Source: Parathalassolituus penaei (GTDB lineage: Bacteria; Pseudomonadota; Gammaproteobacteria; Pseudomonadales; Oceanobacteraceae). Taken from it: DNA of 64,000 nt. Shown piece by piece: positions 1 to 8,526 of this stretch. A program made the position numbers and the translations under genes. The stretch lies in NCBI RefSeq assembly GCF_026626885.1, contig NZ_JAPNOA010000058.1:103910-167909 (forward strand). The letters are read 5' to 3'. Numbering within the stretch: position 1 is the first letter of the stretch; every line of letters begins with the position of its first letter. Under the pieces are notes generated by a model. That model ran no database searches. It had not been told where the DNA came from and saw nothing but the letters and a program-made list of their open reading frames with translations.

Positions 1-969
1 GTCGCGATGACCGATACCACCGTACTGATTTCCGGTGAAAGTGGCACCGGCAAGGAGGTACTGGCGCGTTACATTCACCAGCATTCTGATCGTCCTCAAG
101 GCCCGTTTGTGGCCATTAACTGTGCGGCGATCCCGGAGAACATGCTCGAAGCCATGCTGTTTGGTTATGAAAAGGGCGCTTATACCGGTGCTTACAACTC
201 ATCTGCAGGCAAGTTTGAGCAGGCCCAGAATGGCACTCTGCTTCTGGATGAAATCAGTGAGATGGAGCCTGGTCTGCAGGCCAAATTGTTGCGGGTTTTG
301 CAGGAACGGCAGGTGGAGCGTCTGGGCGGCAAACGGCCGCTGGATCTCAACGTGCGTATTATTGCAACGACCAACCGTGATCTGGCCGAATACGTCGCCG
401 AAGGTCACTTCCGTGAAGACCTGTATTACCGCCTGAGCGTATTCCCGCTGGAGTGGCTGCCATTACGTCAGCGCCCAGACGATATTCTGCCGCTGGCTAA
501 CCGTTTGCTGGCACATCATTCCGGCAAGATGAAACGTCAGGCACCACAGCTCAGTGCCGATGCTGAACAACGTCTGCTTGATCATGACTGGCCGGGTAAC
601 GTCCGTGAGCTGGATAACTGCATGCAACGGGCGTTGATCATGCAAAACGGCCCGCGTTTGTTTGCGGGGGATCTGTTGATGACACCGGTCCCCCGAGTTC
701 GTCCTCGTTCGGAAGCGGTCACCAGCAGCCATGCCGTGTTGTCCGACGCACCGGAACGTGACGACAGCGACCTTGGTCAGGACTTGCGTCACCGCGAAGT
801 GGAATTGATCGTCCAGGCCCTGCGTGAAGAACCCAGTCGCAAGGATGCCGCTGAACGCCTTGGCATCAGCCCGCGCACTCTGCGTTACAAGGTGGCGCGG
901 TTACGGGAAGAGGGCATAGACGTTGAAGACATGCTGGGGCGTATGGAGTGGGGCGTGCGGGTGAGCTGA
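1..969 (+). CDS. fleR: Sigma-54-dependent response regulator, FleR/FlrC-like (5' end off window)
   Basis: Activator of sigma-54 promoters, probably for class III flagellar genes. The reading frame is open from base 1, so the N-terminal receiver domain lies outside the window. Visible are the AAA+ domain with Walker A GESGTGKE near the start, the sigma-54 contact loop as GAYTGA (usual form GAFTGA), Walker B LLLDEIS, the arginine-finger region, and a C-terminal Fis-type helix-turn-helix ([18 protein letters not shown]). The [17 protein letters not shown] stretch and the overall form match FleR/FlrC better than NtrC. No flagellar neighbours are visible, so the symbol rests on similarity alone. 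Family confidence is high, exact name moderate. Confidence 0.8.
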   Translation, partial: VAMTDTTVLISGESGTGKEVLARYIHQHSDRPQGPFVAINCAAIPENMLEAMLFGYEKGAYTGAYNSSAGKFEQAQNGTLLLDEISEMEPGLQAKLLRVLQERQVERLGGKRPLDLNVRIIATTNRDLAEYVAEGHFREDLYYRLSVFPLEWLPLRQRPDDILPLANRLLAHHSGKMKRQAPQLSADAEQRLLDHDWPGNVRELDNCMQRALIMQNGPRLFAGDLLMTPVPRVRPRSEAVTSSHAVLSDAPERDDSDLGQDLRHREVELIVQALREEPSRKDAAERLGISPRTLRYKVARLREEGIDVEDMLGRMEWGVRVS

Positions 970-1083
970 CGAATCTCGCGGCCCGGCCGTACCAGCGGGC
1001 TGAATAACATTTAAACGGTAGAAGGGGCTGTTAGCCCCGAAAACCTGGCAACCTCATCGGCTCCCGCATCAAGCGTTGCTTTC

Positions 1084-1743
1084 TCACAACACCTTTATAA
1101 TAAAATCATTGCCTTTAAATGCCCCCGGCTCGATATAAAACCGGTTGCCCAGGTGTAACTCACCGTCGCTGACGTTGTGGCCGTGAATCACCACATCAAT
1201 ACCCGGCACCACATGCTCGGAACGGGCCTTGAACTGTCCACGGGACCAGATCGCGGCCTGGGTCTGTTTATCGTCGAGAGTTTCCAGTTGCGACCAGTGA
1301 TCCGCTGGGAACTCAGCATGGATAATCCCGTAACGAACACCGTTCCGGTTACTCACTTCAATGGCCAATGGCAGTTCTTCAATCTGGTTAAACCAGCCTT
1401 CCCACTGATCCTTACGGGTGCTGGCAATCCATTCACCACCGTTGGTTAACCACAACATCTTGTGTTCGCTATTGCCATAACGCAGCGCGTTCACCATCAG
1501 GTATTCGTGGTTGCCCAACACCGAAAAGAACCAGGGTTCATTCAGCAACGCCAGCGCCTGTTGGGATTCCGGGCCACGGTCGATCAGGTCACCAACACAA
1601 ATCAGGCGATCCTGATTGCGGTCGAATCCCATCCCTTCCAGCTGTTTGAACAGGCGTGAGACGTGACCGTGAATATCACCTACCACAAAATCCCGACCAC
1701 TTTCGTTAACGGGTAGACGCAACACTCGCGGTTTGATTTTCAT
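1084..1743 (-). CDS. PP1/PP2A-type metallophosphoesterase (PrpA-like)
   Basis: About 219 aa calcineurin-like phosphoesterase. The metal-binding signature of the lambda phosphatase/PrpA family is complete: GDIHGH near residue 24, GDLIDRGPES around residue 52, GNHE around residue 80, and a late HGHN. These bind two metals that hydrolyse phosphoprotein or dinucleotide substrates. The ATG at 1743 (MKIKPRV) is preferred over an upstream in-frame TTG that sits on top of the AGGT ribosome-binding candidate. It lies tail to tail with the sigma-54 regulator, separated by a short GGGGCT/AGCCCC hairpin. The substrate is not predictable from sequence. Confidence 0.85.
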   Translation of the reverse strand: MKIKPRVLRLPVNESGRDFVVGDIHGHVSRLFKQLEGMGFDRNQDRLICVGDLIDRGPESQQALALLNEPWFFSVLGNHEYLMVNALRYGNSEHKMLWLTNGGEWIASTRKDQWEGWFNQIEELPLAIEVSNRNGVRYGIIHAEFPADHWSQLETLDDKQTQAAIWSRGQFKARSEHVVPGIDVVIHGHNVSDGELHLGNRFYIEPGAFKGNDFIIKVL

Positions 1744-1824
1744 AACAACTGGCAACCTGACACAAATAACTCTGAATACATAATAAACCGCTACTGGCTA
1801 ACCAGCAGTGAGTGAACCAGCATG

Positions 1825-3225
1825 TTAACCGGCATGACTGCTGCGCGAATGCCCGGAAGAACGGCGTGAACGTCCGGAAGAACGACGCGAACTGCTGTCA
1901 CCGACTTCACTGGAAGATTCATGCGGGGCATAACGGGCAATCTGGGCGATTGCCAGAATCATCATAAATAGCAGAGCGTTGGATGGAATCTGCAGGTTAA
2001 AGTCGACGGTAGAGTGAATGCCGTACGCAATAATCCCCATACAGGCCGCAAAGCCCATACCTCGATAGAAATCACTGCGGCGTGTGCGCATGGCAACAAG
2101 CGAATTCCACAAGGCCGTGAGTACAACCCCCAACAGGGCCAGAAACGCCGGTGCGCCATATTCCGACAGGAACTCTATAAAGTCGTTGTGGGGATGATCG
2201 ACCCATAGTGGGAATGTTGTCGCTTTTTTAAATTGGGATGAGTTAGCCATTGTTCCACCAGCGCCTATTCCGGTAATTGGGGCAGACAACCACATATTGT
2301 AGGCATCCAAAGTCATTTCATCTCGCTGTTCAGATTCTGCAGAGGTTTGCTCGATACGCTCAGCGACTTTGTCGATACCAAAAAACGCGCCCACGATAAA
2401 AATATCGATCACCAGCAGGCTGCCCAGCAGCACGGTGGTGGCGGTGGTTTTATGACGCATCAGCACCAGCGCCAGAACACCGGTAATGGACATACTGGCA
2501 AAAAACGCCGAGTTGCCCATACGCGAACGCGACATCACCAAACCAATGACCATTACCGCCAATAACAGTCGCAGAATAATTTTGGGACTTAACAACACAG
2601 CGGTGAACTGACGAATACGAGCGCGCCAGCTGCCTTCGTAACGGGCTGACTGTGCCAGCAGTGAACCAATGCCCAGTGCCAGCGCCAGCTCCAGATAACC
2701 GGCCAGATTGTTACGGCTGATAAAAGTACCCACGGCACTGCCAACGTGAGATCGAACAGCAGCTTTATCGAGATACAGCACCATCTCGGCACCGGTCATG
2801 ACCATCATGGCGCCATAAAACGCCTGAAAGGCTGCGGCAATAGAGACAATCCAGATAATACGTTCCAGATGTGAACGCTGATCCAGCATGAGCAAGGCCA
2901 GTACAAACCAAGCACTGTAACCCAGGCCTTTCAGCAATCCACTCAAGGTGTCGTAGGGCGTGTTACTGATCACCAGCCACTGCACTGCCACCCATGCCTG
3001 CACGAGAAACAAGGCCCAGATCAGCCAACGACTGCGGCGTAATGGCTCTGGCCATACCGGTGCGGTCAAAAAACGTTCTTCGGCCTGCTGGCAGCGGAAA
3101 CGTAATTCCAGCCCCAACATCATTAGTATGGCAGCCACAAAAACGGGCCATGCCCAATCAACGTTGGCACCAAATGGCAGGGGCAACAGGAAGGTAACAA
3201 TCTGGAAATTACGCCATTGCGACAT
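1825..3225 (-). CDS. O-antigen ligase / Wzy_C family polytopic membrane protein
   Basis: About 466 aa with roughly a dozen hydrophobic segments and a large periplasmic loop. The loop holds the typical Wzy_C features GIGAGG followed by HPHNDFIEFLSEYG. This family joins finished glycans to lipid A-core (WaaL), to proteins (PglL/PilO) or polymerises them. The C-terminus is an unusual basic Ser/Arg tail (SSRRSSGRSRRSSGHSR). I chose the ATG at 3225 over an upstream TTG. The next gene upstream on the same strand encodes a secreted Ala-rich protein, from which this gene is separated by a terminator, so it probably has its own promoter. Whether it is a ligase, polymerase or protein glycosyltransferase cannot be told. 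Confidence 0.75.
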   Translation of the reverse strand: MSQWRNFQIVTFLLPLPFGANVDWAWPVFVAAILMMLGLELRFRCQQAEERFLTAPVWPEPLRRSRWLIWALFLVQAWVAVQWLVISNTPYDTLSGLLKGLGYSAWFVLALLMLDQRSHLERIIWIVSIAAAFQAFYGAMMVMTGAEMVLYLDKAAVRSHVGSAVGTFISRNNLAGYLELALALGIGSLLAQSARYEGSWRARIRQFTAVLLSPKIILRLLLAVMVIGLVMSRSRMGNSAFFASMSITGVLALVLMRHKTTATTVLLGSLLVIDIFIVGAFFGIDKVAERIEQTSAESEQRDEMTLDAYNMWLSAPITGIGAGGTMANSSQFKKATTFPLWVDHPHNDFIEFLSEYGAPAFLALLGVVLTALWNSLVAMRTRRSDFYRGMGFAACMGIIAYGIHSTVDFNLQIPSNALLFMMILAIAQIARYAPHESSSEVGDSSSRRSSGRSRRSSGHSRSSHAG

Positions 3226-3332
3226 GCAAAGATCCAAAACAATCGGAAAACTCAGGCTGGTTTATACCCCGGCACGACGCGGTATACCAACAGGAAGATG
3301 GTACTGGGACGAATCGTGTGGTGAGCTGCAAT

Positions 3333-3358
3333 AAAAAAGCCCGGCAAGCCGGGCTTTT
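3333..3358 (-). terminator. Intrinsic terminator after the Ala-rich protein gene
   Basis: GCCCGGC and GCCGGGC form a perfect GC-rich stem flanked by A runs on one side and TTTT on the other, so it can act in both directions. It lies just beyond the stop of the 3380-4021 gene and separates it from the ligase-type gene downstream. Confidence 0.8.
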
Positions 3359-3379
3359 CAAACCGTAACTAAGCCAGAA

Positions 3380-4021
3380 TCAGCCCTGGTTTCCGGTTGG
3401 AACGGTTGGGGTAACGACTGGTGGAACTACTACCACACGGCCAGAGTTGGTGTTACCACCAGCTCCAGTTGCGCCAGTACCAGTGGCGGCGGCGGCAGTA
3501 CCTGCAGTGACGACTGTGGCTGGAATACCAGCAGCACTGGCAGCAGCACTGACTACCTCACTGGAGGCACCAGACTCAACAACCCCCTGAACAACCACAA
3601 CTTCAGATACGCCGTTATTAACAGCAGCAGTCATTACGCTGGCAACGGAGATGTTGTGAGAGATAGCTGCCTGGGTAACACCAGCAACGGCTACGTCTGC
3701 ACTCACGCCTGGAATGGCCAGCACAGCTGCCATGACTGCTTCGATGCTGGAGCCAGCGTCGAGAGCAGCATTGGAAGCGGCAGCAATCAGCGCAGTAGCA
3801 TCAACACCAGCGCTGATAGCAGCAGCAATAATGTCAGCGGCGCCGTAGCCCAGATCAGCCAGTTGAGCAGCAATTTCTGCATCACAATTGTTGCCACAGG
3901 CAGCAGCCTGAGCGGCATATTCAGCGGCCAGTTCAGTTGGAGACATGGTAGAGGTGAATGCGGCGTGTGCAGACAGGCTCAGCCCGAACAGCACGCCTAC
4001 GGCGATTTTGCGCATGATCAT
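3380..4021 (-). CDS. Secreted Ala/Val-rich repetitive protein, function unknown
   Basis: About 213 aa. It begins with a clear Sec signal peptide (MRKIAVGVLFGLSLSAHA, cleavage after AHA) and continues as a low-complexity chain rich in Ala, Val, Ser, Gly and Thr. Degenerate units of the form AAxxxGxxxxxxxxAA recur through about residue 150. A Gly/Asn linker and a Pro/Val tail follow. One pair of cysteines (ACGNNC) near residue 40 could form a disulfide. I recognise no family. The start is the ATG at 4021, about 11 nt after AAGGG; an ATG two codons on is possible. The adjacent O-antigen ligase-type gene makes it a candidate glycosylated surface protein (inference). Confidence 0.6.
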   Translation of the reverse strand: MIMRKIAVGVLFGLSLSAHAAFTSTMSPTELAAEYAAQAAACGNNCDAEIAAQLADLGYGAADIIAAAISAGVDATALIAAASNAALDAGSSIEAVMAAVLAIPGVSADVAVAGVTQAAISHNISVASVMTAAVNNGVSEVVVVQGVVESGASSEVVSAAASAAGIPATVVTAGTAAAATGTGATGAGGNTNSGRVVVVPPVVTPTVPTGNQG

Positions 4022-4439
4022 GATTAGGTAATCCCTTGAAGGAAGAATTTCGCTGGAATTGTAACGTCGGCTTACTACCAATTAAAAGCGCGGTTACAAA
4101 AAAAATGGACAATAAATGACCGCTTATGCGACTGGCGGTAATGGTCCCGACAAACGGGCTCTGTTTGGGTCTGACAATATGACCAAATTCCTGCAGGTGT
4201 CCGATAAAACCAGACTTTTATGCAGGGCAAATTCTCGGGAAGCCGCGAGAATATCTGGCAAATTCTCTCTTCTGGCGTGTTTGTGCCGTGTGTGTGTATG
4301 ACAACTTTATGGCGTCAACTCTTTGTTACAGAAGGATTTATTGTAAAAAACAGATGATGGGAATTACTGTCTGATTCTCCTGTCTATTATGACCATCACC
4401 CTTGCCAGAATCTGTTTCTGGCAGCCAAAGGAGTTGGGT
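4022..4439. other. Divergent intergenic region, 418 bp
   Basis: No gene is supported here. It separates the minus-strand Ala-rich gene from the plus-strand DUF1800 gene and must hold both promoters. A possible minus-strand promoter is TTGTAA-16 nt-TAGTAA at about 4068-4097, weak. A small hairpin (ATTCTCG/CGAGAAT) lies near 4230-4250. Confidence 0.4.
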
Positions 4440-6428
4440 ATGTATTGTGATTCGAATCGTCTTGATTCTGATTTTCCAACGAACCGGTATCGATTAGCCG
4501 GTGTTAAACAGCATGCAGGGCGAGTTCACAATAAGCCTGCTGTCGCTGTTTTGGTGGTCTGGTTAGTGGGAGCTTGCTTGAGCACTCCGGTTGCGGCGCA
4601 AACACAGCAGCCCCTGTCAGCCCAACCCCAGAAAATCGCTGCCACCATGATTTCGACGGAAAAACCGGAGTCGCTTCAGGAGGCCGTACGTTTTCTGAAT
4701 CAGGCCAGTTTTGGCCCCGATTCCCAAACTTTGGCAAGTGTGCGTCAGCAAGGTATTGAAGGCTGGATAAACCAGCAATTGGCCATGCCATTGGGGCCCA
4801 GCAACCTGAATCGCACGGTAGAAATTGCCCTGATGAGTGAACCAGTAACACCGTGGTTTGGCTCTATGGGATTTGTCCCACCGCGTAGCTCCCCCTTATG
4901 GGTTTATCAGAACGCTGCCTGGTGGGAGCAAGCGTTGACGGCTCCGGACCAGTTGCGACAACGAGTAGCCTTTGCGCTCAGTGAAATACTGGTGGTGTCA
5001 TCCACTGAAGGGTATCTGAACATTCGCGCTGAAGCGTTAGCGGCCTGGCAAGACCTGTTACTTCAACATGCCTTTGGTAACTATCGTGAACTGTTGTCGG
5101 CGGTGAGTTATTCACCGGCCATGGGGGTGTTTTTGTCCCATCACGGTAACCGCAAGGCCGACCCGAAAAAACAGACCTCACCAGATGAAAACTACGCCCG
5201 TGAACTGATGCAACTGTTTGCAATTGGCCTCTATCAGGTCAACCCGGATGGTTCAACCAGACTGGATTCCAAAGGTCAGCCAGTGCCTGTGTACACCCAG
5301 CAGGATGTGATGGAGCTGGCGCGGGTGTTTACCGGTTGGGATATGGTGGGGAATCTGTACTACGGTGGTAAGGGATTGAATGTTGGCAACCTGATGACAC
5401 CAATGGAATTTACCGAAAAATTCCACGATACCGATTCCAAAACCCTGCTGGGGAAAACCATTCCGGCGGGGTTAAAAGGCAAAGACGACGTTGAAGCCGC
5501 GCTGGATATCCTGTTTGCCCGTCCAGAAGTAGCGCCCTTTGTCAGCCGCCAGCTGATTCAACGGTTGGTCACATCAAATCCGTCGGCGGCGTACGTCAAA
5601 CGCGTCAGCGCCGTGTTTGATAACAACGGCAAAGGGATAAAAGGTGATCTGGCGGCGGTGGTAAAAGCTATTTTGCTTGACCCGGAAGCGCGCCAGCCGG
5701 TTATGAACCCAGATACGAGCGCCGCCAATCCGCCTTTGAAGTTACGTGAACCGATTCTGGCCATGAGTCATTTGCTGCGCACTCTGAACGTACAGCCAGC
5801 CGCGCCTTTTAATAGCCGTCAGAACAGCCAGATTCATGACGTGTACTGGATCAAACGCCTACCGATTGGGCAAAATCCGTTGAACTCGCCATCGGTATTC
5901 AACTTCTTTGAGCCGGATTTTCAGCCAGTGGCTGAAGGTTTCCGTGATACCGATGATGTAGCCCCCGAAGCTGCGATTCTGGATGTGCAATCGCTCAGTG
6001 GTTTTAACAACCGCATCGACCTGTTGCTGAACAGCCGTGACAAGGCGCGGTTGCCATTCCAGAACGCCCAGTTCGCGGAGCAGCTGCAACGTAACGGCTT
6101 TAACAGCGACCTCAATGTACAGATCGACACCAGCCCGATTGCCCAGCGCTTTGAACAGTATCTGGAACAGGACAGTAATGGCGATTTTGCCACCCTCAAT
6201 AACCCAGCGTTCAGTTTGCAGCGTCAGGAAGCGATCAGTGCACTGTTGGATGATCTGCAAAGCCGCTTGTTGGTGGTGCCACTGGCGCCCAAAGCAAGGC
6301 AGGTAGTGCTGGATTATCTGAACGGCCCGGCGGTTTACCCCAAAAATGCGCCGATGGAGGCTAACCGACTGGTGCGTGACAGCATCCGTCTGCTGGTGAT
6401 GAGCCCTGAATATTGGGTGCAGAGGTAA
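4440..6428 (+). CDS. DUF1800 family secreted protein
   Basis: About 662 aa. A hydrophobic export segment (AVAVLVVWLVGACLSTPVAA) ends about 50 residues in, so the protein is probably secreted or periplasmic. The mature part fits DUF1800: an early AVRFLNQASFGP segment, LRQRVAFALSEILVVS, the NYARELMQLFAIG helix, FTGW, and the LREPILAMSHLLR segment. The biochemical role of DUF1800 is unknown. The start at 4440 is chosen because AAAGGAG lies six bases before it; an earlier ATG at 4389 lacks such a site. It is followed after 5 bp by a DUF1501 gene, the usual partner, so the two are almost certainly co-transcribed. Confidence 0.85.
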   Translation: MYCDSNRLDSDFPTNRYRLAGVKQHAGRVHNKPAVAVLVVWLVGACLSTPVAAQTQQPLSAQPQKIAATMISTEKPESLQEAVRFLNQASFGPDSQTLASVRQQGIEGWINQQLAMPLGPSNLNRTVEIALMSEPVTPWFGSMGFVPPRSSPLWVYQNAAWWEQALTAPDQLRQRVAFALSEILVVSSTEGYLNIRAEALAAWQDLLLQHAFGNYRELLSAVSYSPAMGVFLSHHGNRKADPKKQTSPDENYARELMQLFAIGLYQVNPDGSTRLDSKGQPVPVYTQQDVMELARVFTGWDMVGNLYYGGKGLNVGNLMTPMEFTEKFHDTDSKTLLGKTIPAGLKGKDDVEAALDILFARPEVAPFVSRQLIQRLVTSNPSAAYVKRVSAVFDNNGKGIKGDLAAVVKAILLDPEARQPVMNPDTSAANPPLKLREPILAMSHLLRTLNVQPAAPFNSRQNSQIHDVYWIKRLPIGQNPLNSPSVFNFFEPDFQPVAEGFRDTDDVAPEAAILDVQSLSGFNNRIDLLLNSRDKARLPFQNAQFAEQLQRNGFNSDLNVQIDTSPIAQRFEQYLEQDSNGDFATLNNPAFSLQRQEAISALLDDLQSRLLVVPLAPKARQVVLDYLNGPAVYPKNAPMEANRLVRDSIRLLVMSPEYWVQR

Positions 6429-6433
6429 CACAC

Positions 6434-7984
6434 ATGAAAACACCTGATATAAAGGTTTCGCGCCGCGATTTGCTGAAGCTGATGGCGCTGGGTTCCGTCA
6501 GCCAAATGAGTTTTGCCGCACCGCAAAAAACGCCCTGGCCAAAAGACGATTACAAAGCACTGGTGTGCCTGTTTCTGTACGGCGGCAACGACTCCTGGAA
6601 CCTGTTGATTCCGGCAGCTGATGAACAGGGTGCAGGCCCCGGTGTTGGTTTTGGTTATCAGACCTACCAGCAACGGCGGGCAGAGCTGGCGGTTGCGGCA
6701 GAACGTCTGAGCCTGAATCTGCAAAATGGCCAGCCGCAATGGTCATCGCCGGATTACAACGCTTATAAAAGTGGCAGTGCCGCCGAGTCGTACTTCAAAG
6801 GACTGTACGAACTGGATAACACCGGCTGGGGCATTAACGGCTGTGCGCCGGAACTGGCGTTATTATGGCAACAACAGCAACTGGCCTGGGTCGCCAACAC
6901 CGGCACATTGGTGGAGCCGGTGACTCGTGAAACGCTGGCTTCTGCACGTTTGCCGTATTTCTTGTATGCGCATAATCACCAGCAGCGCGTGCTCACCACC
7001 GCCAATGCCGAACGTATGGTGCGCTACGGCTGGGCCGGGCGCTTGGCGGATGTGTGGATGTCGGGGCAGGGCGGTATTAATGCCGCACACCCGTTTGGCC
7101 TGAATATCTCGATGGGCAATAACTCGCCGATTTTTGCCTCTCATCAGGCACAGGAACTGGTATTGCCACCTGGCAAGCCGCCGTTGGTGGTGGGGATGCA
7201 AGGCGATAACAAGATGCATCAAGCACTGGGTGATGCTTACCAGCAAATGCTGGCGGTCAGTGGTAGTGATCGCTTCCGTGGTTATATGCAAAGCCAGCAA
7301 CAACGCATGATGAACATCACCAGCATGCTGAATGAACGCTGGCCACAAACCCGCGACTACAGCAAGATCACAGGCCCATACGATGAAAAGTTGTTTGACC
7401 TGCCGGATAACCGTTTGGTAGGGCTGGGTGAAAACCTGCCCGGTAACCTTACCGCCCAGCTGGAAAGCGTGGCGCGGCTGATTGAGATTGGCCGATCGGA
7501 TGGCCTCAGCCGTCAGATCTTTTTTGTCACCCTGGGCGGTTTCGATACCCACGCGGTACAGGCCGACAAGCATCCTTTATTACTGCGGCATCTGAGCCTG
7601 GCGCTGTGGAAGTTCCAGACTGCCATCAACAGCATGGGCATCGAAAAACAGGTCACCCTGTTTACCCAATCGGATTTTGGTCGCACCCTGCAGAACAATG
7701 GCAGTGGTACCGATCACGCTTGGGGTGGACACCAGCTGGTGATGGGCGGAGCAGTCAAACGCGGTGTATACGGCAACATGCCGGATCTGCGAGAAAACAG
7801 CCCCAACATGGTCGCCGACCAGCGTGGCCGTGTTATTCCGGGCCTTGCCGCCGAACAAACCAGCGCCGCCATCGCCAGCTGGTTCGGGTTGCAGGATACC
7901 GACATGGGCACCGTCTTTCCCGGCCTGCGGCGCTTCGCCAAAGACGGCAATATCCGCAGCGCCTGGCTGCCGATCATGGCGTGA
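6434..7984 (+). CDS. DUF1501 family protein with Tat-type leader
   Basis: About 516 aa. The N-terminus carries a twin-arginine-like motif (SRRDLLKLMA) followed by a short hydrophobic stretch, so folded export is likely. Family features include LVCLFLYGGNDSWNLLIP near residue 40, FVTLGGFDTHAVQADKH near residue 365, TLFTQSDFGRTL and the late DHAWGGHQLVMGG. DUF1501 belongs to the alkaline-phosphatase/sulfatase-like group, but no activity is established. The start ATG at 6434 follows an AGAGGT site within the end of the upstream gene. The DUF1800-DUF1501 pairing recurs in many genomes and suggests a joint envelope function. Confidence 0.85.
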   Translation: MKTPDIKVSRRDLLKLMALGSVSQMSFAAPQKTPWPKDDYKALVCLFLYGGNDSWNLLIPAADEQGAGPGVGFGYQTYQQRRAELAVAAERLSLNLQNGQPQWSSPDYNAYKSGSAAESYFKGLYELDNTGWGINGCAPELALLWQQQQLAWVANTGTLVEPVTRETLASARLPYFLYAHNHQQRVLTTANAERMVRYGWAGRLADVWMSGQGGINAAHPFGLNISMGNNSPIFASHQAQELVLPPGKPPLVVGMQGDNKMHQALGDAYQQMLAVSGSDRFRGYMQSQQQRMMNITSMLNERWPQTRDYSKITGPYDEKLFDLPDNRLVGLGENLPGNLTAQLESVARLIEIGRSDGLSRQIFFVTLGGFDTHAVQADKHPLLLRHLSLALWKFQTAINSMGIEKQVTLFTQSDFGRTLQNNGSGTDHAWGGHQLVMGGAVKRGVYGNMPDLRENSPNMVADQRGRVIPGLAAEQTSAAIASWFGLQDTDMGTVFPGLRRFAKDGNIRSAWLPIMA

Positions 7985-7986
7985 GA

Positions 7987-8022
7987 TCGCGGCTGACAGC
8001 TTCGCTGCAGCCGCTCCTGCAG
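7987..8022 (+). repeat. REP-like palindrome, copy 1
   Basis: Full-length copy of the family with core GCGGCTGACAGC, loop TTC, then GCTGCAGCCGC and CTCCTGCAG. It folds into an imperfect hairpin directly after the DUF1501 stop codon and may serve as its terminator. Confidence 0.8.
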
Positions 8023-8036
8023 CAACGGTTTTTTAT

Positions 8037-8056
8037 AAGAGCGGCTGTTAGCCGAT
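8037..8056 (-). repeat. REP-like palindrome, short form, copy 2
   Basis: GAGCGGCTGTTAGCCG is the reverse complement of the REP core with the middle hairpin missing. It lies opposite in orientation to the copy just before it. Confidence 0.65.
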
Positions 8057-8090
8057 AATCACGGTGTTTTGTGGAGCGGCTCGAGTGCTT

Positions 8091-8115
8091 GTGGGAGCGG
8101 CTGTTAGCCGCGAAG
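8091..8115 (-). repeat. REP-like palindrome, short form, copy 3
   Basis: GGGAGCGGCTGTTAGCCGCG, the reverse-oriented short form. Together with copies 1 and 2 it forms a cluster in the gap between the DUF1501 gene and the permease gene. Confidence 0.7.
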
Positions 8116-8526
8116 CCTCGCCAATCCCTCTGCGATCCTGCGGATTGGCGTTGATAACGTGCGGCGGTGTTCACCCAATCGCGGCCGACAACTTCCCGGC
8201 TACCTCTGCCACAATCATGTTCAACGTCTACCCTATACGTGTGATGCACTGCACATAATCTGCTGGTATTGTCTACGCAGACGCCACACCAGAAAGCGTT
8301 AGCCACCTCATTGGCGGCTATGCGTGCACAACTGACCAACGGAAGTTACATAAACTTACAAGTTATTAGCCGTCCGTGTTTTTTTCGTGCAAAATAGCGC
8401 CTCTTCGTTGATGCGGCGTTGTCTGTCAATGCGCCGAAAGCACATATGGTGAACTGTGTCAGTCACCACACGACCCGTTATCGGCACTGGTAGCGGGTCA
8501 GGAGCTGTAAGGTTAAGGAAAAACAC
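8116..8526. other. Intergenic region upstream of the SLC13 permease gene
   Basis: No gene is supported. There are two small inverted repeats: GCCACC/GGCGGC near 8300 and ACCCG/CGGGT at about 8468-8500. A ribosome-binding site AAGGA precedes the GTG at 8527. I see no convincing promoter. Confidence 0.4.
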
